Shown: one piece after another, positions 26,676 through 36,952 of the stretch
How positions within the stretch are numbered: position 1 is the first letter of the stretch
Layout: each line of letters opens with the position of its first letter
Assembly: GCA_021773395.1 (NCBI GenBank)
Contig: JAJFKB010000020.1
Coordinates: forward strand, 1-64,000
DNA from: Gammaproteobacteria bacterium
GTDB lineage: Bacteria > Pseudomonadota > Gammaproteobacteria > Pseudomonadales > IMCC2047
DNA: 64,000 nucleotides
Direction: 5' to 3'
Translations under genes and position numbers: made by a program
Notes under the pieces: generated by a model
Seen by the model: only the letters and a program-made list of their open reading frames with translations
Told to the model about the DNA's origin: nothing
Database searches by the model: none

Positions 26676-27695
26676 ATGACGGACTTTTATCTGCTCGACA
26701 GCGCCGAGCAAATGGCACGAATCCGTGATCTTGCAGCCCAGGCGTTAACTCTCTGGGAGGTGGACTATGGCGAACTTTCATTGATCAAATACCGTGAAAA
26801 CGCAGTCTTTAAGGTGGTCACAGTTACCGGTGAACGATATGCTCTGCGTATTCATCGGCCTGGCTATCATTCGAATGCGGCACTACGTTCTGAACTGCAA
26901 TGGATTAATGCACTAGATCAATCCGGCATCGAAGTGCCTGCTATCGTTCCTACTATCACCGGTGAATATTTTGCCATAATCAGCGCGGACGGCGTTCCCG
27001 AACCCAGGCAGGCAGACCTGTTTCAGTGGGTAAGTGGAGAGCCTATGGGTTCCATTGAAAAGGGACAATTCAGCAGCCTGGATGAGGTTTATTCCACTTA
27101 CCATCGCATTGGTACTGTTGCCGCCCGCCTGCATAACCAAGCGGCATTCTGGCAATTGCCGGAGGGATTTACTCGCCATGCCTGGGATGCTGACGGCCTT
27201 ACCGGTGAGCAGCCATTCTGGGGGCCATTTTGGGAGTTCGAGATGCTCAACGATGAGCAACGACAACTTTTGCTGCGCGCACGGGCTAAAGTGCATCAGG
27301 ACTTGATCGCCTATGGAAAATCTCCAGAAACCTACAGCATGATCCATGCGGACTTTGTGGTGGAGAATCTAATGATCGATGGAGAGCATATTCGGCTTAT
27401 CGACTTTGACGACGCAGGATTTGGCTGGCACCTGTTTGAACTAGCCACAGCACTCTATTTTATTATTAATGAAGACTATTACGAAACAGCCCGAAATGCA
27501 TTGATTCAGGGTTACAGAGAGCACAGAGCGTTACCGGATGAGCAGCTAAAGCAATTGCCACTGTTTCTGTTGGCGCGTGGATTTACCTATCTAGGTTGGG
27601 CGCAAACGCGTAAAGAAACGGAAACTGCACAAGAAATGGGTCCGATATTTATTGAGGTGGCCTGTAGATTGGCGAGGGAATATTTGCGTGAATGA
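26676..27695 (+). CDS. APH-fold phosphotransferase, amino-alcohol kinase candidate
   Basis: A 339-residue protein of the aminoglycoside phosphotransferase/homoserine kinase type II/hydroxylysine kinase fold. The Brenner motif HADFVVENLM and the metal motif LIDFDDAGFGWHLFELA are intact (near residues 224-255). It starts 15 nt after the phospho-lyase-like gene. In mammals hydroxylysine kinase and phospho-lyase act in sequence, and this pairing suggests the same logic. Antibiotic resistance is a less likely role in this context. Confidence 0.85.
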   Translation: MTDFYLLDSAEQMARIRDLAAQALTLWEVDYGELSLIKYRENAVFKVVTVTGERYALRIHRPGYHSNAALRSELQWINALDQSGIEVPAIVPTITGEYFAIISADGVPEPRQADLFQWVSGEPMGSIEKGQFSSLDEVYSTYHRIGTVAARLHNQAAFWQLPEGFTRHAWDADGLTGEQPFWGPFWEFEMLNDEQRQLLLRARAKVHQDLIAYGKSPETYSMIHADFVVENLMIDGEHIRLIDFDDAGFGWHLFELATALYFIINEDYYETARNALIQGYREHRALPDEQLKQLPLFLLARGFTYLGWAQTRKETETAQEMGPIFIEVACRLAREYLRE

Positions 27696-28040
27696 TAGTG
27701 TAAGAATTCAGTGTTTGCCCGTTTGTCCCGGATCAAACTTTTTAATAATTTTAGTGCATGAATCCTGCTCGCCAGCTCATACAACGTAACGGTTTGTAAC
27801 ATACCTCCGGTCCCGGGAGAACTGTAGTTAAAGAGATAGGGCCCGTTGGTAAATTCTACGCTTACATGCTGTTCAGGTGGATATCGACCACCATGTGCCT
27901 CAAACACATCAGCAGGGTTTTCGAACTGCATTTTCCGCTGCATTTTCCGCTGCATTTCCCAGCGCCAACTAACCTTCAACAATATCCTTAAGTTCCAGTT
28001 TCGGAAAGGTTAGAATCTACCATTAAAATATATTTACCCG
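27696..28040. other. Intergenic region between convergent operons
   Basis: A minus-strand frame 27587-27982 spans it, but it runs into the kinase gene, has no ribosome site and begins in a tandem CATTTTCCGCTG repeat (about 27931-27956). I see no terminator with a T-tract. Possibly a decayed gene. Confidence 0.4.
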
Positions 28041-30800
28041 CTAATTATCCCGGGTTAAATCTCCCACGAACCATTCCATATGCGCAATTAATTCAGTTGT
28101 CTGTTCAATGCTCATATCATCAGGGTAGCTTTCCAGCTTTAGGCTGATTTCCCTTAAACCGGTATATTTTTTTGGGCTCAAAATACCCTTAAGTTGATGC
28201 GCATAATAGCGTATTTGATCGGGTTTCATGTGTGCTGCTGCAACTTTTATTTTCTCGGTGAGTCGGAGGATTTCAGCTTGTAATGCCTGCTCCGACACTT
28301 GGAACAGTGGCCCTGATTCGGGAGTCGTTTTAGCCATTGTTAAAGGAGCTGACCAGTACCCGGAAAGAGTTTTAATAAACTTTTGCTGATCAATAGGCTT
28401 GGCTAGCACTGCATCAAAAATATCCAGTTGTGTTGACAGTGATTTGGAATTCGGTGCGATGGCTGATATCGCAATAATCGGTGTCTCTTTAGCGGATTGC
28501 TGATTTCGTAGCTCTCGGGCCGTGCTGTATCCGTCCAACTCTGGCATATTCAGATCCAGGAGAACCATATCTAACTGGTGCTTTTGTGAAGCTTCAATAG
28601 CTTCGCGACCGTTTGTGGTTTCTACCACGATAGCTCCTGCCTCTTGCAGTATATGAGTAATCAGGCCACGATTGAAGTCATTGTCTTCGGCTATCAGAAT
28701 TCGGCAACCCAACAGCGGTTTATCTTTGCCAGTGGCCGCACTCAACGGTTCAGCAGGGTTCCAGGCTGCTTTATCATATGCTGTATCATGCTTTAACTCT
28801 TGTGTCGGGGCATGCAGTGTCATATGAGTACCTAATAATAGCCTGGAGAGTTTCTCGAGAAACAGCCTGCTTCTGTGTGGTTTGCTGATGAAATCTATGG
28901 GTTGGTATTTATTCCACTCTATACTATTTTCCTGCAGAGGCAGCCTTGCGGTTGCGCTGGCCAGCATTATAGGGAGGTCGCAAAGCCCTCTGATTTGTAG
29001 CAATATCGATGCTAAATGCTCATTCTCTGTCTCCTGCGCACTCAGGCCAACGATGACACAACTATAATCAATTTCATGCTGGCTTAGGCGATGGTTCAGT
29101 GATGAGAGACTGTTAACGGTTACAATATGTGTGGTCCACTTAAGAACGGTATGGCGCAGTTCACGCAGAGCCCAGGGGTGGCGGTCATAAATAATAACCA
29201 TATCGTCGTTGTCCGGCATCTCTGAACAAATTTGATCTTGCTTCTCGACGGATAACTGTATATGGCAGACAGCTTCCGTCCCCTTCTGCCAGGTGCTTTC
29301 CAGGTACACATCGCCACCCATAAGTTCAGCCAGTTTCCTGGCGATCACCAAGCCTAATCCCGAGCCGCCAAATCGTCTTGTTATGCTGGAATCCGCTTGA
29401 CTGAATTCGGTGAATAATCCCTCCTGATCTTCTGCTTTAAGCCCAATGCCAGAGTCTTTTACCCGAATATTTAACTGGACTTCGGATTGAGAGAGGCCGC
29501 TTCTGGAAACTAGCAAAACAACCTCACCCTGGTCTGTAAACTTTATGGCATTGCTTACCAGGTTATTTATAATCTGACTGAAACGCAGAGAATCACCTAT
29601 TACGCCAGTAGGCACATCCGATTCAATCAGCAACACAAGCTCCAGCCCCTTTTCAAATGCGCTATGCGCATGCATGGCGATAATGTTTTCCAGACACTCT
29701 TCCAGCTGGAAGGGCCTTAGCTCTAGCTCTATCGCATTGGAACGTAGTTTAGAGAAATCCAGAAGATCATTGATCACCGATAACAGAAGGTCTGAAGACT
29801 GCCGTATGATCTGATTGAATTCTAATTGCTGCTCAGATAACCCGAGCCTTTCAATAAGTTCACTATAACCGAGTATTGATGTCAAAGGAGTTCGTAGTTC
29901 GTGGCTCATTCGTGCTAAAAATTCATCTTTAGCCTGGTCAGCGGCCATCAGTTCGGTACCTGTTTGTTCCAATTGCTGATTGCGCAGTTCCAGGTCGCCG
30001 AGCGTTCCTTTCAGTTGCAGGGTAGCTTCGTCAACGCGTTGTTGCATCTGAGCACTAGCCTGTTCTATTTTTTCGGCCATTCGATTAAGACCGAGTGCCA
30101 GGATTTTAAATTCATCGCCATTTAGCTCTGGCGCGCGTGCTGAGAGGTTGCCAGACTCGAGTTGTTCTACGGTTTTTGAGAGTTTGGATAAAGGACGGCT
30201 GATACCCCGCGTGAAACTGATGGCCATCAGCAATGCTAAAACCAGTCCTGCCCCCGCGATACCAGCACCAGTAACCAGAATAGCCTGTTGCTGGTTTTTA
30301 AGTCGTGTTTCGCTGAATACAAGCTGTACCCAGCCCAATTGGACAGTCCCTTGTAATTTAACGCTATCCGGATCATCGTTATAATCGAAATCATCAACTT
30401 CTAACGTGCTGTAGGTGATGGGTTGCTGAAATATCCACATGCCTTTCTGATAATTGACTGGTTTAAATGACGGTGTTACGCCAATTATTGTGCCGGTATG
30501 ACTGAGAACGGTGCCGTCCGGGTTCAAGAAATTTATTGCGATTACATCCTGCTCCTTCAATGTGGCATTGGATAGTGCCAGAAGGGCCTGCCGGTCACCG
30601 GAGAACATGTATAATTCCGACACTGAGGCTAGAGCGTTCGCCATATGAGAGCCTTGTCTTACAAAGAACGCCTCAGTATCAGCTTGTCTAATCCAGGTGA
30701 AGTAACCTGTCAGAAGACTGGTTGCCAGAAAGAGTGGAATAATTGCAAGGATGAGTACCTTGTGCCTTATTTTCCAACCTTTGGAGAATAAAATATTCAT
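28041..30800 (-). CDS. Hybrid sensor histidine kinase (BarA/GacS-like: HAMP-HisKA-HATPase-REC-REC-Hpt)
   Basis: A 919-residue inner-membrane hybrid kinase. Two transmembrane helices (about 15-35 and 175-198) flank a periplasmic sensor, then HAMP and coiled coil. HisKA follows ([18 protein letters not shown]), then HATPase ([25 protein letters not shown]). Next comes a degenerate receiver-like segment without the acidic cluster, a full receiver ([23 protein letters not shown]) and a C-terminal Hpt (YAHQLKG). This is the BarA/GacS phosphorelay order. It is coupled to the upstream substrate-binding protein; an ATG at 30809 overlaps that gene by 4 nt, ATG 30800 is the alternative taken here. The probable target is the NarL-type regulator encoded upstream. 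Confidence 0.9.
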   Translation of the reverse strand: MNILFSKGWKIRHKVLILAIIPLFLATSLLTGYFTWIRQADTEAFFVRQGSHMANALASVSELYMFSGDRQALLALSNATLKEQDVIAINFLNPDGTVLSHTGTIIGVTPSFKPVNYQKGMWIFQQPITYSTLEVDDFDYNDDPDSVKLQGTVQLGWVQLVFSETRLKNQQQAILVTGAGIAGAGLVLALLMAISFTRGISRPLSKLSKTVEQLESGNLSARAPELNGDEFKILALGLNRMAEKIEQASAQMQQRVDEATLQLKGTLGDLELRNQQLEQTGTELMAADQAKDEFLARMSHELRTPLTSILGYSELIERLGLSEQQLEFNQIIRQSSDLLLSVINDLLDFSKLRSNAIELELRPFQLEECLENIIAMHAHSAFEKGLELVLLIESDVPTGVIGDSLRFSQIINNLVSNAIKFTDQGEVVLLVSRSGLSQSEVQLNIRVKDSGIGLKAEDQEGLFTEFSQADSSITRRFGGSGLGLVIARKLAELMGGDVYLESTWQKGTEAVCHIQLSVEKQDQICSEMPDNDDMVIIYDRHPWALRELRHTVLKWTTHIVTVNSLSSLNHRLSQHEIDYSCVIVGLSAQETENEHLASILLQIRGLCDLPIMLASATARLPLQENSIEWNKYQPIDFISKPHRSRLFLEKLSRLLLGTHMTLHAPTQELKHDTAYDKAAWNPAEPLSAATGKDKPLLGCRILIAEDNDFNRGLITHILQEAGAIVVETTNGREAIEASQKHQLDMVLLDLNMPELDGYSTARELRNQQSAKETPIIAISAIAPNSKSLSTQLDIFDAVLAKPIDQQKFIKTLSGYWSAPLTMAKTTPESGPLFQVSEQALQAEILRLTEKIKVAAAHMKPDQIRYYAHQLKGILSPKKYTGLREISLKLESYPDDMSIEQTTELIAHMEWFVGDLTRDN

Positions 30801-30805
30801 GTGCG

Positions 30806-31807
30806 TCATTCAGTTGATTTTTGAGTAGCGTCCTGCTGCTTCAGGTTGTATGGCTCTATTTCCATGGCCATTAATTTTTGTGCAAGCAATTCGGCATCTA
30901 ACTTTGAGAAACCTAGTGATTGCTTGACCTTATTATTCAGTCGAATTACAAAATGGTTCGGATATTGAAACTTTTGAATTTCTGTTGCGCCAGCTGCCCA
31001 GCTTTTTACGAGCTCATCTGTTTGTGCGCCAATTTGTTCGGGTGTACTGTAGATTGATAGCATTGCCCCGGCGTCGACGTAGCGGCTCGAGTATCCTATG
31101 ACAGGGATTCGGTACCGATAGCTAAGATAAATAATCCATTTGGCGGTCTGGCGGTTAAAGTCAGCTTTGTCAGGAAGTACGAGATATGCCTGACTGGCGG
31201 CTATAATGGGTTCAAGGGTTTTGACTGGATTTTGTGTTGGTTCAAGTTGCTTTGTGTTTAGCTGGATACCTAGCTGCTGACCAGCTGCCGTTAACTCAGG
31301 AATGCGTTTGTTTGATTGGAGACCGGTCAGCAGCCCAACGCTTGAAAGCTGGGGGTTTATTAATCGGGTAAGCTGCAACAAGCGTGGTGCTGGTTGATCC
31401 AGTACCACCGCGCCCAGAAGTTTGTCAGGGTATGTGCGTTGCAGTTTTTCCAGAGCGCTAAGGCTGACAAAGCTCGAAATAACGGGTTTTTCGGGAAATC
31501 CAAGCAGCGCCTGATGCGTTGCCTGTGCGCCAATGGCTACAATGAAATGAGACTGATTGATGCTCTCTATATCTGTTTTGTTGGCAGTATTGATTAGAGT
31601 AGTCTTATAGACAATAGACTCTTCCTGGCCTGCGCCCAGGCTGCTAACGATGGAGCGCGCGACTTTTTCGTAGACAGGGTTAGTGTCGGATAACACAATG
31701 CTGACTGAATAGTCTGCAATACAGTTGTTCGCAACAAGCAGAAACAACAGGCAGAAACTTAGGGTTCCCGCACGTAATCGGTTCGCTAATCCTTGCGATT
31801 TGGCCAT
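30806..31807 (-). CDS. ABC-type substrate-binding protein (PF04392-like), sensor accessory
   Basis: A 333-residue protein with an N-terminal signal peptide ([16 protein letters not shown]) and the periplasmic binding fold of the ABC_sub_bind family ([55 protein letters not shown]). No ABC permease or ATPase genes are nearby. Its ATGA overlap with the hybrid kinase gene suggests that it presents a ligand to the periplasmic domain of that kinase rather than feeding a transporter. Confidence 0.85.
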   Translation of the reverse strand: MAKSQGLANRLRAGTLSFCLLFLLVANNCIADYSVSIVLSDTNPVYEKVARSIVSSLGAGQEESIVYKTTLINTANKTDIESINQSHFIVAIGAQATHQALLGFPEKPVISSFVSLSALEKLQRTYPDKLLGAVVLDQPAPRLLQLTRLINPQLSSVGLLTGLQSNKRIPELTAAGQQLGIQLNTKQLEPTQNPVKTLEPIIAASQAYLVLPDKADFNRQTAKWIIYLSYRYRIPVIGYSSRYVDAGAMLSIYSTPEQIGAQTDELVKSWAAGATEIQKFQYPNHFVIRLNNKVKQSLGFSKLDAELLAQKLMAMEIEPYNLKQQDATQKSTE

Positions 31808-31949
31808 TTAGCGCTTCCTTAGCATGCCTGAAAAGAGTCCGTTAGCGGTTGCTGGCTGGTTGTCGGCGCTGTACCTGAATGCTGTGTTGCCAACATTGGT
31901 TTTTTAGCAAAAAGTATTAGCCTGTAACTGCTATTCATCCGGTCGGTGC

Positions 31950-32591
31950 CTAATGTAAATTGAGTTTTCTGGCGGCGTTGCTCGCTTGAATTCGATTTTC
32001 GACCTGAAGAATTTTTAGAATAGTGCTGACATGAACCTTTACGGTGTTTTCTGACAGGTTTAAATCCTTGGCAATTTGTTTGTTGGATTTTCCTTCCATT
32101 AACAAATTCAGAATTTCCAGTTGCCTGTCTGTGAGAATTTTTTTTGTGCCAGGCTTTGTGCTGTTTTTGGATTCGATTGTTTCGCTGGCGTTAGTCTGCG
32201 CCACTAAATTTTCGGGTATATAGGTTCCGCCTGATAAAACCGTATTAATCACATTATTGAATTGCTGGTTAGACGATGATTTCGAGATAAAACTCATAGC
32301 CCCCAGATCCAGTACTTTACGAATGTGTTCAGTTTTTTCGGTAGCTGAAATGACAATGACCGGCAGTTCGGGGTTGTCTGAACAGAGCTTGCGAAGAAAA
32401 TCAAAACCATCCATGTCCGGCATAAACAGATCTACAATGGCAAGCTGAAAACCAATATCCTGCGTGGTTAGCTGAATGGCTTCTGAAGCATTTTCTGCGT
32501 TAAAAATTACTGCATCTGGCAACAGCTGACGAAGACTATCATTGAGGCCGGAACGGATAAAAGTATGGTCGTCAGCGATTAAAATATTCAC
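31950..32591 (-). CDS. NarL/FixJ-type response regulator
   Basis: A 213-residue regulator. N-terminal receiver (ILIADDHTFIRSG, phosphoacceptor Asp in LAIVDLFMPDMDGF, ISATE, lysine in SFISKSS) and C-terminal LuxR HTH (LTDRQLEILNLLMEGKSNKQIAKDLNLSENTVKVHVSTILK). It lies 142 nt upstream of the substrate-binding protein and hybrid kinase and is the likely phosphorelay output. Divergent from the ArsR gene. Confidence 0.92.
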   Translation of the reverse strand: MNILIADDHTFIRSGLNDSLRQLLPDAVIFNAENASEAIQLTTQDIGFQLAIVDLFMPDMDGFDFLRKLCSDNPELPVIVISATEKTEHIRKVLDLGAMSFISKSSSNQQFNNVINTVLSGGTYIPENLVAQTNASETIESKNSTKPGTKKILTDRQLEILNLLMEGKSNKQIAKDLNLSENTVKVHVSTILKILQVENRIQASNAARKLNLH

Positions 32592-32723
32592 ACCCAGTAG
32601 CCCTTGGTTTTAGTAACTTGGTTATCCTTTACAACCAAATATACACCTTTATCAGATTATTTTAACTAGCCCATAAGGATTAATACATTAGGATGCAGTA
32701 ATAGCGAAGATCGATGTTGACGC

Positions 32724-32751
32724 TTGACAATATATTAGTTGCTGCTAAATT
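32724..32751 (+). promoter_or_regulatory. Promoter and candidate operator of the ArsR gene
   Basis: TTGACA at 32724-32729 is followed 16 bp later by a weak -10 (TAAATT). The interval contains ATTAG and CTAAAT arms around TTGCTG, resembling the AT-rich inverted repeats bound by BigR/YgaV-type repressors. The -10 is so near ATG 32761 that the mRNA may be leaderless; no Shine-Dalgarno is seen. Confidence 0.45.
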
Positions 32752-32760
32752 AATGTACCT

Positions 32761-33072
32761 ATGAACATAAATGATAAACCAGATATTGAAGTATTACGAA
32801 AGCGGGCGACCAACGCTGCGGCTTTAATGAAAGCGTTGGCGAATGAAAACCGGCTGCTGATTCTTTGCCAGCTGTTAGAGGGCGAGCTATCCGTCGGCGC
32901 GCTGAATGAAAAAGTTGAGTTGGGGCAGTCTGCATTTTCCCAGCACTTGGCGGTGTTACGAAAAGATGACTTGGTAAAGACCCGTAAAGAGGCACAAACA
33001 GTTTATTACTCTTTAGCAAATGATCATGCAGAAAAAATACTAACGGTGCTGTACGGTATTTTTTGTACGTAG
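32761..33072 (+). CDS. ArsR/SmtB-family regulator with BigR/SqrR-like cysteine pair
   Basis: A 103-residue winged-HTH repressor (recognition region VELGQSAFSQHLAVLRKDDLVKTRKEAQTVYYSL). Cys36 (LLILCQLL) and Cys102 (GIFCT) occupy the two places used by BigR, SqrR and YgaV to sense persulfide or oxidants through a disulfide/tetrasulfide bridge. The metal-binding CxCxxC of ArsR is absent. No sulfide-oxidation genes adjoin it, so its targets may be elsewhere. Confidence 0.85.
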   Translation: MNINDKPDIEVLRKRATNAAALMKALANENRLLILCQLLEGELSVGALNEKVELGQSAFSQHLAVLRKDDLVKTRKEAQTVYYSLANDHAEKILTVLYGIFCT

Positions 33073-33410
33073 AAAACATCTCATAATTGCCGCGCCTAGT
33101 AATGCGGCGCTTGACCTGTGTTAAGGCTAATAACCGATTCCACCTATTTTTAATCCTGCCCTCCGTTTTACAAACAGTTTGCTAATCCATGGTTTTGCTA
33201 ATCAATAGTTTCTAGCAACGGTGAATGTGACTCTTTGCTTGATTTCTATCCGGTGTAGACAGTTGTTTAGCAGATAAAAAACTTGGATATTTGAATGCGC
33301 CAGAGTAACCTGATTAGTGTTATCGTCGGTGGTAATACAAGGTGACTGAATTTTAATGTGGACAATGTTCGTCAATTAATTAGGCGATAAATATATAAAT
33401 GGGAGCACAA
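33073..33410. other. Intergenic region after the ArsR gene
   Basis: No gene. A direct repeat TTTGCTAATC occurs at 33178-33187 and 33194-33203, a possible regulator site. A short GC stem (GCCGC/GCGGC) near 33088-33108 lacks a T-tract. Confidence 0.4.
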
Positions 33411-33716
33411 ATGGATAAAGTAATCGCTATCTTTATATTGGTTTTCGTAACTTCAGCACAGGCAAGTGAGTGGGTGCCATTAAGGGACTATAATTTATAC
33501 CAGCTCTATTCTGGCGAGGTTTCGCGAGCGTTGGGTTTAACCGCTAAAGCGGAAGTGACAGGTACTGCCGGGCTATCCTGGCCTGACGGCAGCCAAGCGA
33601 CTATAACCTATCTGGAGTTTCAGCGGGATGATAAACGTTGGCTATACAAGTGTGTAGAAAAATGGTCGTCAGATCTGCAGTTGCTGGAAGAAGAATGCTT
33701 TGAACTCAGGAGGTAA
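33411..33716 (+). CDS. Small exported protein of unknown function
   Basis: A 101-residue protein with a signal peptide (MDKVIAIFILVFVTSAQA, cleavage before SEWVP). The mature part is about 83 residues with two cysteines near the C-terminus (YKCVEKW, EEECFELRR) that could form a disulfide. ATG 33411 follows GGGAG; an in-frame ATG at 33399 lies upstream. I do not recognise the family. It is probably periplasmic; the AraC gene follows 94 nt later. Confidence 0.65.
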   Translation: MDKVIAIFILVFVTSAQASEWVPLRDYNLYQLYSGEVSRALGLTAKAEVTGTAGLSWPDGSQATITYLEFQRDDKRWLYKCVEKWSSDLQLLEEECFELRR

Positions 33717-33810
33717 CTCTTTTTCAGCGGCTGATTAGAATCGACGTTTTGTGTAAAAAACTATGGATACTCGCTTTAGGTTAGCGGTTTTTTGAGTTAG
33801 ATATAAAATT

Positions 33811-34695
33811 ATGCCTAAAGAACAAAAACTAAAATGGATGGAATTAGGGAGTGATGAGGGAGAAGTTTTTTTTATAAAACACCTTGATGAATTTACCTAT
33901 TTGCCTAAAAAGCCGGAATTTGCGGAATCACCGCACCGGCATAATTTTCATGAGTTAATCTGGGTTAGATCCGGCAAAGGAAGTCAGGATATTGATGGGC
34001 AACTATTAAAAGTTGAGCCGCTTAACTTTTACCTGATTGCGAAAGGTCAGGTGCACCAGTTTCTTCAGGCAGAATCGGTGGATGCCTATGTGGTGCGATT
34101 CACGGATGATTTTCGTCCAGTTGGCTATGCCGAAAGCAAACTGCATTTTATCGACGTGATATTCAACAATGTTCGAACTATTCCAGCGCTTAAAATTGCG
34201 TTTGGTGATGTGGCGGTATTTGACAGTCTTTTCTCCATGATGATGAGGGAGTTTGACGCCCCCGATGGCTTTGGTAAGAAGGCCGTTCTAAGACACTTGC
34301 TTTATGTGGCCTTGATAAAAATTGGACAGACTCTTGGTGAGCGACTTGACGAATATGATGGAACTGATAGTCAGGATGATCTGTTTCAACGCTTTCTGGC
34401 ATTACTGGAACAGAATTTTAAGACGCACCATGATGTCGCCTATTATGCTGCTGAGTTAGCCGTTACACCCAGGCAATTGTCCGAACGCACAAAGCGTGTT
34501 ATCGGTAAAACCGCAAAGCAACTGATTGAGGATCGTGTTACCCTCGAAGCAAAACGCAATCTGCGATTTACTAATAAATCAATCAAAACCGTTGCCTATG
34601 AACTGGGTTTTGATGACCCATCCTACTTCAGTAAGGTTTTTAAAAGAGTTACCAGTCTTACTCCTCAGAATTTCATAGATCAATTATCCATGTAA
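33811..34695 (+). CDS. AraC-family transcriptional regulator with cupin domain
   Basis: A 294-residue protein. The N-terminal cupin has the HRHNFHELIWVRSGKGSQDIDG motif (about residues 44-66), and the two AraC helix-turn-helix motifs follow (DVAYYAAELAVTPRQLSERTK and KTVAYELGFDDPSYFSKVFKRVTSLTP). It is encoded 100 nt upstream of the molybdopterin operon, same strand, and its stop codon lies within the 39-bp element shared with the corrinoid locus. It is the best candidate for the protein that binds that element. Confidence 0.9.
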   Translation: MPKEQKLKWMELGSDEGEVFFIKHLDEFTYLPKKPEFAESPHRHNFHELIWVRSGKGSQDIDGQLLKVEPLNFYLIAKGQVHQFLQAESVDAYVVRFTDDFRPVGYAESKLHFIDVIFNNVRTIPALKIAFGDVAVFDSLFSMMMREFDAPDGFGKKAVLRHLLYVALIKIGQTLGERLDEYDGTDSQDDLFQRFLALLEQNFKTHHDVAYYAAELAVTPRQLSERTKRVIGKTAKQLIEDRVTLEAKRNLRFTNKSIKTVAYELGFDDPSYFSKVFKRVTSLTPQNFIDQLSM

Positions 34696-34730
34696 AAAAT
34701 TACCTTTCTTTAGCGAATTTCTACATTCCA
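34692..34730 (+). promoter_or_regulatory. 39-bp element shared with 272-310
   Basis: Second copy of the element, 33/39 identical, starting at the araC stop and ending 65 nt before the molybdopterin oxidoreductase start. Both copies are followed after 14-15 nt by TTGnTAACA, which may be part of the promoter. The conserved 13-mer is TTTCTACATTCCA. Confidence 0.55.
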
Positions 34731-34795
34731 GCGAGCCTGGCGGATTGATAACATTTGGTTTTTAGCTAGTCAGCGGAAATCCGGGAGAGTTTCGA

Positions 34796-36952
34796 ATGCC
34801 AGAATTTAAATACTCCAACGCAGAAAAAGAAGTGGAAATGTATGGTTACGATGAGGTGATTAAAAGCCACTGTCGTATGTGTCATGGAGGCTGTGGTGTG
34901 CATATCTACAAAAAAGAGGGAAAGATAGAAAAAATTGGCGGTGACCCTGACTGCCCGATTGCTCATGGTACGCTTTGTCCCAAAGGGATTGCATCCACCC
35001 AAATTGCCTATCATCCAGATCGCCTAACCCACCCTCTCAAACGTGTCGGGCCAAAAGGAAGTGGTCAATGGGAAAAGATTTCCTGGGATGAAGCTTTGGA
35101 TACCATCGCTGAAAAGATGAACGGCTATAAGAAGGAATATGGGGCTGAGTCAATTCTGATGGGATATGGTACCGGCCGTGATAACGAGTCGGTGATCTAC
35201 CGTTTCGCGAACCTGCTGGGGACCCCAAATGTGCTGACAGCCGGCCACCTCTGTTATGGTCCCCGCATTTCAACCAGTGTCATTACCTGTGGGTCAATTC
35301 CGGTCGTGGATTATGAAAGCCAACCGGACTGCGTGATGGTCTGGGGTAATAATCTGGTGATAGCCAATTCGGATGAGTATAAGGGAGAGGCACTGGCTGT
35401 TTCTGTCGACAAGGGGAGCAAGTTGATCGTGGTTGATCCTCGTATGACTCGCCTTGCCGCAAGAGCAGATATCTGGCTGCAGCTGCGCCCGGGAACGGAT
35501 ACGGCTCTGGCGTTAGGAATGGCAAACTACATTATCGCCGAGGAGCTTTACGATAAAGAGTTTGTGGCAAACCATGTGCATGGATGGGATGAGTTTGTGG
35601 AACGGGTACAGGATTACCCGATAGACAAAGTGTCGGACATTACCTGGCTTCCGGAAGAGCAAATCAAAGAGGCAGCGCGCATGTTTGCCGAAGCGGATAC
35701 TGCCGGTATTCAGTGGGGAGTGGCGATTGAGCAGCAAATTAATTGTGCGGACAATAACCGAACCCTGATAGCGCTGATGGGTATGACGGGTAATCTGGAC
35801 AAGAAGGGCGGGCAGGTGTTGTTTGAAAACGCAAAAAACCGTAACGCCTCAGAATTTGGTGCACACAAGCTGCTTTCTAAAGAACAACGTGCGAAGCGTT
35901 TGGGGGGAGACCGATTCCGCCTGGCGGGCCACTTTGCAATTATAAATCCGAAATGTGCTTGGGATGCCATCCTTACTGAGGAGCCTTATCCGGTTAAAAT
36001 GGCAATGTTTATCAGTTCCAACCCGGTATTGACGCGCGCCAATGCTAGCGAGGTCTATAAGGCGCTGGAAAAGCTGGAGTTTATGGCGGTGGCAGATTTC
36101 TTTATGACGCCAACTGCAGAGTTAGCCGATATCGTACTGCCCGCTTCTACCTGGTTGGAGATGGACTACATTGGTGATTTTTGGAAACGCCATGGTTATA
36201 TCCTGGCGCGACGCAAAGCGATACAGGTTGGAGAGTGTCGATCAGACCATGAAATGCTCAACGAGTTGGGCAAGCGGGTAGGGCAGGAAGAATACTGGTG
36301 GGATGACTTTGAAGGCGGACTTGATTACATTTTGGAACCACTGGGAATTAACTTCCAAGAATTCAAGAAAATGGATTACATTCGTGGCGAAGTGAATTAC
36401 GAGAAATACAAAACCAAAGGTTTCTCAACGCCAACCGGAAAACTGGAGATCTATTCAACCATGCTGGAGAAATGGGGTTACGATCCGCTGCCAAAATATG
36501 TTGAACCCCATGAAAGTCCAATCAGCAAACCGGAAATGACGGACAAGTACCCCTTTATTCTAGTCACCGGCGCTCGTTCGCCGGGATTTTTCCATACAGA
36601 GAATAGGCAATTACCTTGGCTGCGGGAGCAGCACCCCGATCCTTTTGTAGAGATCCACCCGGATACAGCCCGCAGATTGGGAATTTCTAATGGGCAGTGG
36701 GTCTCAATTGAATCCCCTCGCGGTAAAGTGCGACAAAAGGCAAAAATCTTTGAGGGTATCCATCCACAGGTGATCGGCGCGCAGCACGCCTGGTGGTATC
36801 CGGAAAAGAAAGAAGGTAACTATGGCTGGAAAGAATCCAACATTAATATGCTGACGGATAATTCCTATGAGTCCTGTGATCCGGCCATGGGCTCGACCAG
36901 TGTGAGAACGCTGCTTTGCAACATATATCCAGAAAAGCAAGGGGCGAAATAG
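34796..36952 (+). CDS. Molybdopterin (Mo-bisPGD) oxidoreductase catalytic subunit
   Basis: A 718-residue member of the DMSO-reductase superfamily. N-terminal [4Fe-4S] ligands Cys26, Cys29, Cys33 and the Cys of GTLCPKG, then the MGD-binding domains and a C-terminal molydopterin-dinucleotide-binding domain (PTGKLEIYS, HPDTARRLGISNGQWVSIESPRG). The likely Mo ligand is Cys in TAGHLCYGPR (near residue 150). No Tat signal, so cytoplasmic. It pairs with a four-cluster ferredoxin-like subunit and no membrane anchor, as in pyrogallol transhydroxylase, thiosulfate-reductase-like and catechol-dehydroxylase-like enzymes. The reaction cannot be assigned. Confidence 0.88.
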   Translation: MPEFKYSNAEKEVEMYGYDEVIKSHCRMCHGGCGVHIYKKEGKIEKIGGDPDCPIAHGTLCPKGIASTQIAYHPDRLTHPLKRVGPKGSGQWEKISWDEALDTIAEKMNGYKKEYGAESILMGYGTGRDNESVIYRFANLLGTPNVLTAGHLCYGPRISTSVITCGSIPVVDYESQPDCVMVWGNNLVIANSDEYKGEALAVSVDKGSKLIVVDPRMTRLAARADIWLQLRPGTDTALALGMANYIIAEELYDKEFVANHVHGWDEFVERVQDYPIDKVSDITWLPEEQIKEAARMFAEADTAGIQWGVAIEQQINCADNNRTLIALMGMTGNLDKKGGQVLFENAKNRNASEFGAHKLLSKEQRAKRLGGDRFRLAGHFAIINPKCAWDAILTEEPYPVKMAMFISSNPVLTRANASEVYKALEKLEFMAVADFFMTPTAELADIVLPASTWLEMDYIGDFWKRHGYILARRKAIQVGECRSDHEMLNELGKRVGQEEYWWDDFEGGLDYILEPLGINFQEFKKMDYIRGEVNYEKYKTKGFSTPTGKLEIYSTMLEKWGYDPLPKYVEPHESPISKPEMTDKYPFILVTGARSPGFFHTENRQLPWLREQHPDPFVEIHPDTARRLGISNGQWVSIESPRGKVRQKAKIFEGIHPQVIGAQHAWWYPEKKEGNYGWKESNINMLTDNSYESCDPAMGSTSVRTLLCNIYPEKQGAK

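Noticed and set aside
26676..27695. Aminoglycoside resistance kinase
   Set aside because: APH fold alone is not evidence; the operon with a phospho-lyase-like enzyme suggests metabolism.
27587..27982. Minus-strand 131-codon frame between kinase genes
   Set aside because: Runs 109 nt into the APH-fold kinase gene, begins in a tandem repeat, has no ribosome site and no domain I recognise.
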